Positions 37,718 through 47,528 are shown, numbered from the stretch's first letter. The stretch: DNA of 64,000 nt from Arthrobacter sp. AQ5-06 (GCF_003287955.1 NZ_QMKP01000011.1:107917-171916); one strand, 5' to 3'. The notes: generated by a model not told the origin, from the sequence alone. Translations and numbers: made by a program.

Positions 37718-37835
37718 TTGAGATCCTCCAGTGGCGGCGACGGGCGGCGTGGCCACCGCCGTACCTTCCAGGGAAGCCCTCAAGGATCCGGCGGAACAGG
37801 GCATGTTCCGGCTGGCAGCCCAACCTGCGGTCTGG

Positions 37836-39257
37836 CTAACCCTTAGGCTGCTCACCATCGGCTGTGGGCTGGTCCCCGTCGTCACTGGCGTCGGAATCAT
37901 CCTGCGGCGCGTCGTCGAAGCCGCCGCTCAGCAGCTTCTGCAGTGCATCGTCCACTTCGCTGTCGCTGGCCTCGGCCAGCTGGCGGCGGCCGCTGAAGCC
38001 CTGCGGGTCATCGAGGTCCTCGGCGGTGGGGAGGAGGTCCGGGTGCTGCCAGATGGCATCGCGTCCGGCAATGCCCCGCTCGTCCTTAAGCGCGGCCCAC
38101 AGCGTGGCAGCCTCGCGAAGGCGGCGGGGACGGAGTTCCAGTCCCACCAGGGAAGAGAAAGCGTGCTCCGCCGGACCGCCGGTGGCACGGCGCCGCCGGA
38201 CAGTTTCCCGGAGCGCGCTGGCGGAGGGCAGCAGCTTCTCCGTGGCCGAAGCGGTGAGCTCGTCCACCCAGCCTTCAACGAGGGCCAGGGCCGTCTCCAG
38301 TTTTTCAAGCGCTTGTTCCTGCGCAGGGGTCCGCTGCGGCATAAAGACACCCTGGGACAGCGCTTCCTGGATGCCTTCAGGGTTGCTGGGGTCCAGGTCG
38401 CGGGCCAGCTCTTCAATCCTGGAAGTGTCGATGTGGATGCCGCGGGCATAGGCCTCGATGGCGCCGAGCAAGTGGCCGCGAAGCCAGGGAACCTGGACAA
38501 ACAGGCGCGCATGGGCTGCCTCGCGGACGGCCAGGAACAGCCGGATGTCGTTCTCCGGCAGGCTCAGGCCCTCGCCGAACTTCGACACATTGGCTGGCAG
38601 GAGCGCCATTTCCAGATCGGCCAAGGGAACGCCGATGTCGGTGGAGCTGACAACCTCGGCGGACAGGGCACCGATCGCCTGCCCGAGCTGCATCCCAAAG
38701 ATCGCTCCGCCCATGTTCTGCAACATGGAAGAGGCCCCGCCCATCATGGACTTCATCTCTTCGGGCATCTGTTCTGTCATGGCACTGGAGAGCGCGTTGG
38801 CGATGCTGTTGGCCACGGGCTCGGTCAGCCGCTTCCACGTTCCGAGGGTGGCCTCAACCCACTCAGCGCGGGACCATGCACGGCCGATCAGACCGGTGGC
38901 AGGAAGGTCGGTCACGGGATCGAGCCAAAGTTCCGCCAGCCGCAGGGCCTCATCGACTTCGCGGGTCTGCAGGGACGTGACGGACGGGTCGGCGCTGCTT
39001 GCGGCAACCCGGCGGGCGTTCTCGTGCGCGAGTTGCCAGTTGACGGGTCCTTCGGAAGGGGCGCTCATCATGGCCTGGACCTGGGAAAACATCTGGGCCA
39101 GGAGATTGGGGTCGTTTGGCAGGCCGGCCGCCTTCGCCAGTTCGGCGGGGTCGAAGTTTTCCATGCCCTTGCCGCCCATCAGGTTCTGCAGCATCTCGGT
39201 CAACGGATCCTTCGGCGTATCGTCGCCGTTGGACGGATTGAGTGGGTTGGAGGTCAT
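37836..39257 (-). CDS. DUF2342 (zincin-like) family protein
   Basis: 473 residues of the actinobacterial DUF2342 family, commonly annotated as zinc-dependent metalloproteases (cf. mycobacterial Rv3195). Recognisable parts are LTEMLQNLMGGKGME and the AELAKAAG region at the N-terminus, a Met/Gly-rich loop MMGGASSMLQNMGGAIFGMQ, AVREAAHARLFVQVPWL and WQHPDLLPTAEDLDDP near the end. The place where a zincin HExxH would be reads REAAH, so the first histidine is missing and catalysis is doubtful. The last 40 residues are acidic. ATG start at 39257. It is divergent from the PDZ/Lon-like protease gene across 132 bp, an arrangement conserved in actinobacteria. Confidence 0.85.
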   Translation of the reverse strand: MTSNPLNPSNGDDTPKDPLTEMLQNLMGGKGMENFDPAELAKAAGLPNDPNLLAQMFSQVQAMMSAPSEGPVNWQLAHENARRVAASSADPSVTSLQTREVDEALRLAELWLDPVTDLPATGLIGRAWSRAEWVEATLGTWKRLTEPVANSIANALSSAMTEQMPEEMKSMMGGASSMLQNMGGAIFGMQLGQAIGALSAEVVSSTDIGVPLADLEMALLPANVSKFGEGLSLPENDIRLFLAVREAAHARLFVQVPWLRGHLLGAIEAYARGIHIDTSRIEELARDLDPSNPEGIQEALSQGVFMPQRTPAQEQALEKLETALALVEGWVDELTASATEKLLPSASALRETVRRRRATGGPAEHAFSSLVGLELRPRRLREAATLWAALKDERGIAGRDAIWQHPDLLPTAEDLDDPQGFSGRRQLAEASDSEVDDALQKLLSGGFDDAPQDDSDASDDGDQPTADGEQPKG

Positions 39258-39389
39258 GATCCCGCCGATCGTCGGTGTGACTGTTCAACTTCACGGTACC
39301 CCGGGCAGGGGCGGCTGTCTGCCGGACAGGCGTCACGTTCGCTGTAGGCAAAGAGCTGGCCGGGGGCGGCACCGCGTAGTGTTGATTCA

Positions 39390-40583
39390 GTGACTACAAC
39401 CCGCGGCGATCATCCGCACGAGGACCACGCTCCAGCGTTCGACGCCGGCGCAACAGGGAGTGCCGCAGCACCCGGAGCAGGTGCGGCCGGCGCCGTGCCA
39501 ACCGGGCAGTTTGCTCCCCGCAGCTCCCCGCCGGGGGACAGACGGGTGTCCGTGATGATGCTTTCCGGCGTCCTGGCGCTGGGTCTGGGGATCGCGGCTG
39601 TCACAGTCCCGGTGCCCTATGTTGTGGAATCACCCGGACCAACCTTCAACACCCTCGGCCAGAGCCAGGGCAGCCCTGTCATCAGCGTCACGGGCCACGA
39701 AACCTATCCCGCCAAGGGAAATCTGGACCTGACCACCGTTTATGTCGACGGCGGCCCCAACGGCCCCGTGAGCGTCCTGGGTGCCTTCACCGCCTGGCTG
39801 GACGGGTCCAAGTCCGTTCAGCCGGTCGAACTGCTTTACCCCAGCGGCACCACGAAGGAGGAGGCCGACGAACAGAGCTCCGTGGCCATGACCTCGTCGC
39901 AAGAGAATGCTGTGGCATCAGCACTCAAGGAGCTCGACATTCCCTTCGGCCAGCAACTCCAGGCCGCGGGGCTCCCCGGCGGTTCGCCGTCGGCCGGCAA
40001 GGTCGAATACGGCGACATCTTCGAATCCATCAACGGTAAACCCATCACATCGCTCGCCGTTGTGCAGGAGGAACTTGCTGCCGGCCAGGGAGCACCGGTC
40101 AGCCTGGTGGTGCAGCGCGCAGGGGAATCCGTCACGCAGACCATCACCCCCATGGACAACGGTGCGGGCCGCTACATTCTCGGAGTCATGCTCAAGTATC
40201 TGTTCACGTTTCCGTTTGACGTGAAGATTTCCCTGGACAAGGTGGGCGGACCCAGCGCCGGGCTGATGTTTTCGCTGGGCATTATCGACACCGTGACGCC
40301 GGGGGACCTGACCGGCGGCAAACATGTCGCCGGAACGGGGACCATCACCCCCGACGGCGCCGTTGGCCCCATCGGGGGTATCCGGCAGAAGATGCTGGGC
40401 GCGCGTGCCGGGGGAGCCGCGGTGTTCCTCGCCCCGGCAGAAAACTGCGACGACGTTGTGGGCCATGTGCCGGAGGGACTGCAGGTGCTCAAAGTGGAGA
40501 ACATCGCAGAGGCGCGCCGCGCCGTCGAACTCGCCGGATCCGGGCAGGACACGGGCGCTTTGCCCGTCTGCACCAGCAACTAG
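39390..40583 (+). CDS. Membrane-anchored PDZ / Lon-like (S16) serine protease, YlbL family
   Basis: 397 residues. After about 50 disordered residues, one membrane helix (VMMLSGVLALGLGIAAVTV) leads into VPYVVESPGPTFNTLG. A PDZ domain follows (GDIFESINGKPITSLA and LVVQRAGESVTQT), then the S16 catalytic domain with the serine in GGPSAGLMFSLGIID and the lysine in GGIRQKMLGAR about 45 residues later, giving a Ser-Lys dyad. No ATPase domain is present. The protein is expected to face the outside of the membrane. GTG start at 39390. Confidence 0.93.
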   Translation: MTTTRGDHPHEDHAPAFDAGATGSAAAPGAGAAGAVPTGQFAPRSSPPGDRRVSVMMLSGVLALGLGIAAVTVPVPYVVESPGPTFNTLGQSQGSPVISVTGHETYPAKGNLDLTTVYVDGGPNGPVSVLGAFTAWLDGSKSVQPVELLYPSGTTKEEADEQSSVAMTSSQENAVASALKELDIPFGQQLQAAGLPGGSPSAGKVEYGDIFESINGKPITSLAVVQEELAAGQGAPVSLVVQRAGESVTQTITPMDNGAGRYILGVMLKYLFTFPFDVKISLDKVGGPSAGLMFSLGIIDTVTPGDLTGGKHVAGTGTITPDGAVGPIGGIRQKMLGARAGGAAVFLAPAENCDDVVGHVPEGLQVLKVENIAEARRAVELAGSGQDTGALPVCTSN

Positions 40584-40719
40584 ACTGAGGCCAGGAACTA
40601 AGCTTTACCGCCACTCGTGGCAGATATGACGGACGTTGCCACACGCTTGACCGGTGCCGGACGTCAACCGCACGCACGCTTCTCATGTAACCCTGACGAC
40701 CAGCTATGAGGTACCGAGT

Positions 40720-43700
40720 TTGTCCCGTCCTACCAGCCCCATCCCGCCCGGAAGACCCCCCTCGCGACGCGGGGCCCTAACGCCCACGCTGATTGTCGTT
40801 GCCATTGCGGTGGTGGGCTTCATCTTCTTCGCCAACGTGTGGACTGACGTCCTCTGGTACCGGCAGCTCGGCTACTTCGAAGTGTTTGTGACAGAAAACC
40901 TCGCCCGGATCGGGATCTTCCTTACCGGCTTTGTCATCATGTTCCTGGCCGTCTTTTTTGCCATCCGGGTTGCTTACCACGCACGGCCCGTGTACGCGCC
41001 GGACTCAGAGATGCGTGACAACCTGAACCGCTATCAGGCCCAGCTTGAACCGGTCCGCCGCGTCGTTATGGTGGGCCTGCCCATCCTGTTCGGACTTTTC
41101 GCCGGCAGCGCTGCGGCCAGCCAATGGCAGAAGGTGCTGTTGTTCTTCAACCAGGAACCGTTCGGCCAGAGCGATCCTGAGTTCGGCCTGGACATCAGCT
41201 TCTACCTGATGACACTTCCGTTCCTGGGATTCGTCACAGGGTTCCTCATCAGCGTTGTGGTGGTGGCCGGCATCGCCGGAGTCCTCACCCACTATCTCTA
41301 CGGCAGTATCCGGCTGATGGAACGCGGCGTGTTCACCAGCCGGGCGGCGCAGATCCACCTCGCCGTGACCGGCGCAGCCTTCCTGGTCCTCCTCGGCGCG
41401 AACTTCTGGCTGGACCGCTATGCTGCCCTGCAGGGCAACGGCGGGCGCTGGGCCGGTGCGCTGTACACGGACGTGAACGCCGTGATCCCCACCAAAGCGA
41501 TCCTCGCCGTGGCGGCGGGCCTGGTGGCCATCCTCTTTATCATTGCGGCGGTTATCGGCCGCTGGCGCCTGCCGGTCATCGGCACGGCCATGCTGATCAT
41601 CACCTCAATCCTGGCCGGCGGCGTGTACCCGTGGGTCATCCAGCAGTTCCAGGTGCGGCCTTCAGAGCAGACGTTGGAGAAGGAATTCATCCAGCGCAAC
41701 ATCGAAATGACCCGGGCCGCCTATGGCCTGGATCAGATCCAGGTGGACCGCTATGACGCCACAAACACCGCCAACACTGGGGCTCTGGCTCCGGACGCCC
41801 AGACCACAGCCAACATCCGGCTGCTGGACCCCAACCTGATCTCCGATGCGTTCTCCCAGCTGGAGCAGTACCGTCCGTACTACCAGTTCCCGGAGGCGCT
41901 GAACGTCGACCGCTATGAGGTGGACGGCAAGATCCAGGACACGGTCATCGCGGTGCGCGAGCTGAACCCGGCGAACGTTGCCTCCAACCAGCAGGGCTGG
42001 CTTAACCAGCACGTTGTCTACACCCACGGCTACGGCGTGGTGGCGGCCAAGGGAAACAAGTTCACGGTTGACGGCAAGCCGGAGTTCCTCCAGTCGGGTA
42101 TCCCGTCCACCGGTGTCCTTGGCGATGACTCCACCTACGAGCCGCGGATCTACTTCGGCGAGGATTCCCCGGAGTACTCCATTGTCGGGGCGCCTGCGGG
42201 ATCACCGCACCGTGAACAGGACAGGCCTTCCGGCAAGGAAGGGGACGGGGAAACCCAGTACACCTTCACCGGCAACGGCGGGCCCAACGTGGGCAGTTTC
42301 TTCAACAAGGTGCTCTACTCCATCAAGTTCCAGTCGTCGGATCTCCTCCTCTCCGACGGGGTCAACGCAGAATCCCAGATCCTGTATGACCGCAGCCCGC
42401 GTGATCGCGTCGAGAAGGTTGCCCCGTACCTGACCGTTGACGGCAACGCCTACCCGGCCGTTGTTGACGGCCGCGTCAAGTGGATCGTGGACGGTTACAC
42501 CACCAGCCAGTACTACCCGTACTCGCAGCAGGAGCAGCTCTCGGCTGCCACCGCGGATTCCCAGACCACTTCAGGCCGGACGGTTGCCCTGCCGAACAGC
42601 TCGGTGAACTACATCAGGAACTCCGTGAAAGCCACCGTTGATGCTTATGACGGCTCGGTGACCCTCTATGCGTGGGACGATCAGGACCCCGTATTGAAGG
42701 CTTGGCAGAAGGTTTTCCCCACGTCCGTGAAGCCGTACTCGGAGATGTCCGGGGACGTCATGAGCCACGTTCGTTACCCGGAGGACCTGTTCAAGGTGCA
42801 GCGCGAGCTCCTGGGCCGCTATCACGTCACGGAGCCGGTGAGCTTCTACAAGAGCGACGAAGTATGGAGCGTTCCCAACGATCCCACCGTGGACACTGAA
42901 GGGATCAAGCAGCCGCCGTTCTACATGTCACTGCAGATGCCGGACCAGGAGAAGCCGGCCTTCCAGCTCACCTCGTCCTTCATCCCGCAGATCGTCAACG
43001 GCACTGCTAGGAACGTCCTCTATGGCTTCCTTGCCGCCGACTCTGATGCCGGAAACGTGAAAGGCGTCAGGGCTGACAGCTACGGCCAGTTGAGGCTCTT
43101 GCAGATTCCGCCGGAAACACAGGTTCCCGGGCCAGGCCAGGCCCAGAACAAGTTCAACTCTGATCCGACGGTGTCCCAGGCTTTGAACCTCTTGAGGCAG
43201 GGTGCTTCCGAGGTGCTCAACGGCAACCTGCTGACTCTGCCCGTGGGTGGCGGCATCCTGTACGTCCAGCCGGTATACCTCAAGTCGACCGGCGAGACGT
43301 CCTACCCCACCCTGCAGCGTGTGCTGGTGGCTTTTGGTGACAAGGTGGGCTTTGCGCCGACCCTCGACGGAGCGTTGAAGCAACTGTTTGGCGGTGACTC
43401 AGGCGCTGCCGCGGGCGACTCCGACAACACCGGCCAGACCCCGCCCGCTCCGGGGACTACGCCGCCGGTGAGTGCGGGTGCCCAAGCTGACCTGAAGGCA
43501 GCGCTGGATGAGGCGAACGCCGCCATCAAGGCCGGCCAGGCAGCCTTGGCGGCCGGCAACTTTGCAGCCTATGGGGAAGAGCAGAAGAAACTGGCTGCGG
43601 CCCTGCAGAAGGCTATTGACGCCGAGGGCAAGATCCCGGCGCCGGCCCCTGAAGCCACGCCATCGCCAGGGGCGACCCCGTCGCCGGAAGCTACACCGAC

Positions 43701-43731
43701 GGCGACGCCCTCGCCTGCAGCCAGCAACTAA
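40720..43731 (+). CDS. UPF0182 family membrane protein
   Basis: About 1003 residues of the large conserved UPF0182 (DUF3146-like) family, known as Rv3193c in mycobacteria; function unknown. The N-terminal 330 residues hold about seven membrane segments (the first is [18 protein letters not shown]), followed by a long soluble region with [31 protein letters not shown] and [22 protein letters not shown] blocks, and a Pro/Thr/Ala-rich end. The frame is open from a GTG at 40654; I prefer the TTG at 40720 because GAGG lies about 9 bp upstream and [10 protein letters not shown] is a sensible N-terminus. Confidence 0.88.
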   Translation: MSRPTSPIPPGRPPSRRGALTPTLIVVAIAVVGFIFFANVWTDVLWYRQLGYFEVFVTENLARIGIFLTGFVIMFLAVFFAIRVAYHARPVYAPDSEMRDNLNRYQAQLEPVRRVVMVGLPILFGLFAGSAAASQWQKVLLFFNQEPFGQSDPEFGLDISFYLMTLPFLGFVTGFLISVVVVAGIAGVLTHYLYGSIRLMERGVFTSRAAQIHLAVTGAAFLVLLGANFWLDRYAALQGNGGRWAGALYTDVNAVIPTKAILAVAAGLVAILFIIAAVIGRWRLPVIGTAMLIITSILAGGVYPWVIQQFQVRPSEQTLEKEFIQRNIEMTRAAYGLDQIQVDRYDATNTANTGALAPDAQTTANIRLLDPNLISDAFSQLEQYRPYYQFPEALNVDRYEVDGKIQDTVIAVRELNPANVASNQQGWLNQHVVYTHGYGVVAAKGNKFTVDGKPEFLQSGIPSTGVLGDDSTYEPRIYFGEDSPEYSIVGAPAGSPHREQDRPSGKEGDGETQYTFTGNGGPNVGSFFNKVLYSIKFQSSDLLLSDGVNAESQILYDRSPRDRVEKVAPYLTVDGNAYPAVVDGRVKWIVDGYTTSQYYPYSQQEQLSAATADSQTTSGRTVALPNSSVNYIRNSVKATVDAYDGSVTLYAWDDQDPVLKAWQKVFPTSVKPYSEMSGDVMSHVRYPEDLFKVQRELLGRYHVTEPVSFYKSDEVWSVPNDPTVDTEGIKQPPFYMSLQMPDQEKPAFQLTSSFIPQIVNGTARNVLYGFLAADSDAGNVKGVRADSYGQLRLLQIPPETQVPGPGQAQNKFNSDPTVSQALNLLRQGASEVLNGNLLTLPVGGGILYVQPVYLKSTGETSYPTLQRVLVAFGDKVGFAPTLDGALKQLFGGDSGAAAGDSDNTGQTPPAPGTTPPVSAGAQADLKAALDEANAAIKAGQAALAAGNFAAYGEEQKKLAAALQKAIDAEGKIPAPAPEATPSPGATPSPEATPTATPSPAASN

Positions 43732-43790
43732 GGGGATCGACCCAGCGAGACGCACATCACGCCACCAGGATTTGGCCCCCCGTTCGCCGG

Positions 43791-43886
43791 ACGGTAGTGT
43801 TGATCTTGCGACGCGGGGTGGAGCAGTTCGGTAGCTCGCTGGGCTCATAACCCAGAGGTCACAGGTTCAAATCCTGTCCCCGCAAC
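43791..43886. repeat. 96-bp direct repeat, copy 1 (tRNA-fMet and its upstream region)
   Basis: These 96 bases are identical to 48799-48894. The repeat starts 21 bp before the tRNA, at a likely promoter element (TAGTGT), and ends one base after the tRNA discriminator. Flanking bases differ immediately on both sides. Confidence 0.95.
43812..43885 (+). tRNA. tRNA-fMet(CAT), initiator, copy 1
   Basis: The cloverleaf can be folded by eye: acceptor CGCGGGG with CCCCGC and the C1-A72 mismatch, D-arm GAGCAGTTCGGTAGCTC, anticodon arm CTGGGCTCATAACCCAG with three G-C pairs (the initiator mark), and T-arm CAGGTTCAAATCCTG. The terminal CCA is not encoded (ACTGG follows). An intrinsic terminator follows at 43894. 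Confidence 0.95.
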
Positions 43887-43893
43887 TGGCGAA

Positions 43894-43928
43894 AAGTCCG
43901 GATTCTGGAAACAGAATCCGGACTTTTT
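43894..43928 (+). terminator. Intrinsic terminator after tRNA-fMet copy 1
   Basis: AAGTCCGGATTCTG pairs with CAGAATCCGGACTT around a GAAA tetraloop, followed by a T-run (TTTTT) at 43924-43928. Confidence 0.9.
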
Positions 43929-44065
43929 GGTTTAAGCGGACCGGCCCGGATCCCGGGTGTCTCAAGATTGTGCTGCCCAGCCTTTGCGGTACGGCGATGA
44001 GCCGGTGCTTTAGGTGTGACTGTTGATTCGGAATGGCGCTTTTTTCGCAGCTCGGTTTGGCGGTT

Positions 44066-44190
44066 TTAGCTGATCCCGATGACGAGGGTTGAGCGTGCTG
44101 CTTCTATGACGTCGTCGGTGATGGTGCTTAGTTCGTTGATTTTCATGACGCGTTCGACTTGGGTGAAGAGGGTTTTTTCGCAATTCGGAT
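44066..44190 (-). pseudogene. C-terminal fragment of an unknown protein (possible transposase relic)
   Basis: Read on the minus strand, this stretch encodes TLFTQVERVMKINELSTITD, then DVIEAARSTLVIGIS and a TAA stop at 44066-44068. The residues look like a genuine protein end, but no start lies in this frame and upstream the frame runs into the end of the next damaged gene. I do not recognise the family. Its location just inside the tRNA repeat suggests a leftover from an insertion. Confidence 0.35.
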
Positions 44191-44767
44191 GGCGGTTTGG
44201 TCCGGGGACCAACTACTTAGGCGCGTCGCTGGCGATCGGGTAGCTGAGTTCCTCCAAGCAGGCCAGCACGGTGCCAGGCTCACGTGTGGAGAAGTACCAC
44301 GGGGGCCGGAGACCGGAACGAACTTGATGCCGTCGTCAGGATAAAGCCACGTCCGGACGCGCTGGACTTGCGCGATGTCCTTTCGCCGAAGAATCCATGG
44401 TCCAAAAAACCGCCCCAGTCCATACGCCAGGCTGAATTCGAGGGCGTCCGCGGTAGGGCTGAGCACCAAGAGCCGGAGCTGCGGGGAGGTCAGAAAGCTT
44501 TCGGATATGACGAAATTCCCGTGGATCGTGCCGCCGCCCTCGAAATGCTCCTCCTCGAGGAACACTTCGGGCCGGGGCTGGTTCTTTCCGCAGGTTGGTA
44601 ACCGTCATGCCGACACCTGCGAAGGCGACCATTACACCGGAGAGGATGAACTGGACCCGGGTGGGGGTTATTGCCGCGAAAAAGACGGCCGCGCACAGAA
44701 GCCAGAGTTGGAACGGGGTGATCCGAATCTTCAGGATCCGCCACGGTCGGTGTTCCCTTGCGTTCAT
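44143..44767 (-). pseudogene. Frameshifted membrane protein gene
   Basis: The first frame starts at 44767 with MNAREHRPWRILKIRITPFQ and two hydrophobic segments (LWLLCAAVFFAAITP and ILSGVMVAFAGVGM). The protein then continues in another frame from about 44575: TIHGNFVISESFLTSPQLRL, ALEFSLAYGLGRFFGPWILR and VRTWLYPDDGIKFVPVSGPR. A last shift near 44230 would give the plausible end LEELSYPIASDAPK, with a TAG at 44213-44215. No family is recognised. Its layout (two N-terminal helices, then a beta-rich soluble part with a W/Y-L-x-P-x-G-type strand) resembles the intact protein at 45025-45639. Confidence 0.5.
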
Positions 44768-45024
44768 TTAGGCCCCTCGACATCGGATGCTAGCGGCAAG
44801 GATAGGCGCAAGCCGCATTGATGCAAAGACCGCCACCGCGCTGCCGCTTTTCCTTGTTGGTGAGACATGATGATGTGAACCGCAGCTCTAAATGGCCCTC
44901 TTTCCGCGCTAAGTGGCCGCTCTTAGCAGTTGGAGCCATTTTCCGCTTGGGGCCTATAGAGAGAGGTCGGTGGCAGTGCCCAACAGCGGCAGCAAGAAAT
45001 TCCCTTTCTCCTTTGCAACCTGGG
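44768..45024. other. Non-coding stretch in the tRNA-bounded region
   Basis: No convincing gene. Near 44890-44925 the related blocks AAATGGCCCTCTTTC and TAAGTGGCCGCTCTT follow each other, a pattern like the short repeats at the ends of some IS elements. This is weak evidence of a former insertion. Confidence 0.25.
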
Positions 45025-45639
45025 CTATGCACGATCCTCCAGGAAAGGTATGCGAGGCCGCTTCGCTAGGATCCTGTCGGCAAGCGTCATTCCAGTTTCT
45101 CTGTTCTGCCTTCCGGAAGGCACTAAACGAATGACTGCGACATACGGGGTGTTCCACGAATCAATCTCAATGACCAACAGGGGACGGCGGCTAAGCGGCC
45201 TCCGCAGGGTTTCCATTCTCACTGAGACCACCTGCTCCCAAGGCACGAATCCGAAATAGACAGGTCGCCTTCGTTGTCTGACCAGCTGGAGGCCGCGGGC
45301 GTCTGCGACCAGGTCCAGGATGAAACCCGTACCCTTCGCCTTTGGTGTCAACGGCCCTTTCTTGAGGAATCTCCCGAGTTCTTGCCCGGTCCAGAAGGTG
45401 TCGACGATCAGAGCTCCAGAATGGTCTAGCTGCAGCCGCGTCTTGAATGTTCTCGCTTTGCGGAACAACCACGCTAACCAAAGCGGTATGGCAACCGCCA
45501 TGATAAGCAGGGCCACCCCAAAAACCTTGAGACCGTCCGGATAGCTGATGGCTTCGTTGAACTTGACGAAGAGTTTGACTAGAAGGGCCGCAACTCCGAA
45601 AACCCCCAGTGCCGTGCCCAGCCGGCGCTTCGTACTCAT
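45025..45639 (-). CDS. Hypothetical membrane protein with two N-terminal helices
   Basis: 204 residues starting at an ATG at 45639 behind GGGGGAGG. Two membrane segments (LGVFGVAALLVKLFV and VFGVALLIMAVAIPLWLAWLF) precede a soluble beta-rich domain containing HSGALIVDTFWTGQELGRFL, YFGFVPWEQVVSVRME and PYVAVIRLVPSGR, reminiscent of bacterial PH-like membrane proteins. That resemblance is only in layout. No family name can be given. It may share an origin with the broken gene at 44143-44767. Confidence 0.65.
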   Translation of the reverse strand: MSTKRRLGTALGVFGVAALLVKLFVKFNEAISYPDGLKVFGVALLIMAVAIPLWLAWLFRKARTFKTRLQLDHSGALIVDTFWTGQELGRFLKKGPLTPKAKGTGFILDLVADARGLQLVRQRRRPVYFGFVPWEQVVSVRMETLRRPLSRRPLLVIEIDSWNTPYVAVIRLVPSGRQNRETGMTLADRILAKRPRIPFLEDRA

Positions 45640-45951
45640 CAGACCTCCCCCCAAGGGCCGGCCACGCTGGCCGCGTTACTGTCGAGGTGGTCCTCAATGA
45701 GGCTGTCACAGTCACAGGGATGACGCCGGGCAGTACCTCGGAGAAGCCGACAGTCCAACCGCAGATGCCGCCTCGCGACGCATGGCCGCCAGCGGAGAGG
45801 AGAATGAAATGCTGGTCGTCACAGCCGGTGAATCGCTGGGACAGATCCTGACTCGAAACGGCCGCCATTGCCGTCGCTGTTTGCAACATTAACGGAATCG
45901 CGACTTCGTAGAGACTGCGCCAGCTGAGCTATCCGCGGTGCACGCTCGTCG
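45640..45951. other. Gap in the island with no clear gene
   Basis: 312 bp. A minus-strand frame beginning at 45889 (MLQTATAMAAVSSQDLSQRF) runs across it and on into the next gene out of frame; it has no ribosome binding site I trust and no family. The right end holds a tRNA-like relic, listed separately. Confidence 0.3.
45890..45940 (-). pseudogene. Possible degenerate tRNA fragment
   Basis: On the minus strand, GCGGATAGCTCAGCTGGCGC (about 45918-45937) contains TAGCTCAGCTGG, the exact consensus of a bacterial tRNA D-arm with the two bases before it. The rest does not fold: the second D-stem strand is wrong and no anticodon arm is present, though GTCGCGATTCC a little later resembles a T-arm. 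It is read as a tRNA with an internal deletion, or a chance match. Confidence 0.35.
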
Positions 45952-46569
45952 CTATTGAGCGCGGTGAACGTAGAGGTCGCGGAGCAGCGCGATCTCGGCT
46001 CCGTGGTGCAGGATCTCCTGGTTCTCCCACCACACGATCGTCGGAAACGTCTCCTCGGCGTCGCTGCCGTACGGGTAGCTGCTTAGTCCGGTCCGGTCGT
46101 AGTCGGACTCGTCGACACTGAGCAGTACTCGGCGCCAGTCGGCTGCGGCGTGACGGAACCTCTCGATGGCGCCGGCTGCATCTGGTCGTGATTCGTAAGT
46201 CGCTCGATCGAACGTCCGGTCGCCCCCGAGGTGGCTGGACCGGCCCAACAGCGTCTCGGAGATGTGATCGAGCCGCCAGGCGATCGTCGTGAGGGGCGGG
46301 GGCCACGGACTTTCAGGGGCGCCGTCTCGTCCCCACTTCCCCGCGCCAATGAGCTTGATGGCGCCCGGTCCGGGCCCATCGGTGCGCCTCCGAACCGACC
46401 AGCACGCGTTGACCGGTTCCCACAGGTACTCGGCGTCCGTTAGCACCGGTACGTCGACGTCGCTGCCATCACCTGAGTTGCTGGTGGGCCCGGCGAGGCG
46501 AGTGAGAAGTCGCTCCGTCGCCCAGTCGTACTGCTCGAGCAGTGGCTCGAGGCGCTGATTTGTCATCAT
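45952..46569 (-). CDS. DinB-like family protein
   Basis: About 205 residues of the DinB four-helix family: LEPLLEQYDWATERLLTRLA, then LTDAEYLWEPVNACWSVRRR, the metal-ligand helix TTIAWRLDHISETLLGRSSH, and C-terminal WENQEILHHGAEIALLRDLY with a second His pair. These histidines bind a divalent metal in the family, whose members include thiol-dependent S-transferases and proteins of unknown role. The gene starts at ATG 46569 (or 46566); the longer frame to 46785 looks like noise. It is one of the few intact, recognisable genes in the island. Confidence 0.8.
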   Translation of the reverse strand: MMTNQRLEPLLEQYDWATERLLTRLAGPTSNSGDGSDVDVPVLTDAEYLWEPVNACWSVRRRTDGPGPGAIKLIGAGKWGRDGAPESPWPPPLTTIAWRLDHISETLLGRSSHLGGDRTFDRATYESRPDAAGAIERFRHAAADWRRVLLSVDESDYDRTGLSSYPYGSDAEETFPTIVWWENQEILHHGAEIALLRDLYVHRAQ

Positions 46570-46750
46570 GGCACAAAGCCTAGTCTCAACGTCAGGCCGG
46601 TAAGGCCCACGCACGATTGACGTTCGTCGTAATGGCATCTGGTGGCTGTCCACCACTAATGCACCATGAGGGATCTTCCTGCATGCGTCCGCCGGCCATA
46701 GAGCGCTGCGAAAACCACGCCACTTACCGCTGCGATCCACACCTTTTGGG

Positions 46751-47191
46751 TCAGGGAACCCTGGGCATTGGTTCTGGAGAGGCACTTCTCATACGTTCGG
46801 GGGTCCACTCTCGCTGCTCTCCCTCTCGCAGTGTCGTGATCTGCGAATCTGCCGAGTTCCCTTCGGAGCTGCCGCCCGATTGGAGGGGCATCGGTACGGG
46901 AGTGGCGTTCCACATCTGGTCCTCGGTCAGTGGAACTGAGCTTGTGGCGCAACTGGGCGCGATGGGAGAGTCGGGGGCGGGGACAATCGATGGATTGGTT
47001 GGAAGCTGCCGTGTCTCCTGGCACTTCCGGACGAGACTACCACTGACTTTCGGGGAAGGCTCTTCGGATGGCAGGGGCGGCTCCTGCCACTCGTCTCCAG
47101 CCCCATTACTGCCAACGCTTCCGCAGGCGGTGACCGAGAAAATCAATACGCCTGCAGCAGCGAACCCGCGGATCTTTCTCGAACGTCCCAT
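46751..47191 (-). CDS. Hypothetical lipoprotein
   Basis: 146 residues. The N-terminus has basic RSRKIRG, a hydrophobic stretch (FAAAGVLIFSV) and lipobox VTACGS, so export and lipid attachment are likely. The rest is Pro/Ser/Glu-rich (WQEPPLPSEEPSPKVSGSLV) with no recognised fold. Start is the ATG at 47191, without a strong ribosome binding site. No functional link with its neighbours can be seen. Confidence 0.6.
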   Translation of the reverse strand: MGRSRKIRGFAAAGVLIFSVTACGSVGSNGAGDEWQEPPLPSEEPSPKVSGSLVRKCQETRQLPTNPSIVPAPDSPIAPSCATSSVPLTEDQMWNATPVPMPLQSGGSSEGNSADSQITTLREGEQREWTPERMRSASPEPMPRVP

Positions 47192-47528
47192 GCCCTGATT
47201 GTCCCGATACGCGGGTCACAAAAACTAGGGCTCCAGTCTGAACCATTGGTTGCAATCCGATCAACATTTTTTGCTTTGAACTCAACGGGAAAGCTGAAGC
47301 ACAGTTCCGCTGTCCACATCCGGGGGACAATCCTCATGAATTACCCACCGAGGACCCAGATCATCTCGAATCCCTGGGATTCGGGACGCATAGGTTATGA
47401 GACACCAAGTCGGACTAGGAGAACGGGTCAGCCGCCCGCAAGGCGAATCCTTTAACGGGCACTCTGGACATGAATCGGAAGATTTTAATTCTGGGAAACC
47501 TTTTGGGCTTTGCCGGACACTAAAGGGC
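47192..47528. other. Gap upstream of the truncated sigma factor
   Basis: 337 bp of lower GC than the core genome, with short unconvincing frames on both strands. GGAAACC at 47498-47504 lies about 30 bp before the truncated sigma factor ATG and could be an ECF-type -35 element, but the spacing to a -10 is not clear. Confidence 0.3.

Noticed and set aside
37731..39347. 538-codon plus-strand frame opposite the DUF2342 gene
   Set aside because: The minus-strand gene has family features; the plus frame has none and no ribosome binding site.
43399..43848. Two similar short minus-strand frames (43399-43848 and 48395-48856) starting with the same 17 residues
   Set aside because: The shared residues come only from translating the duplicated tRNA region; neither is a gene.
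45191..45889. 232-codon minus-strand hypothetical protein
   Set aside because: It overlaps the better-supported gene at 45025-45639 in another frame for two thirds of its length and has no convincing start or domain.
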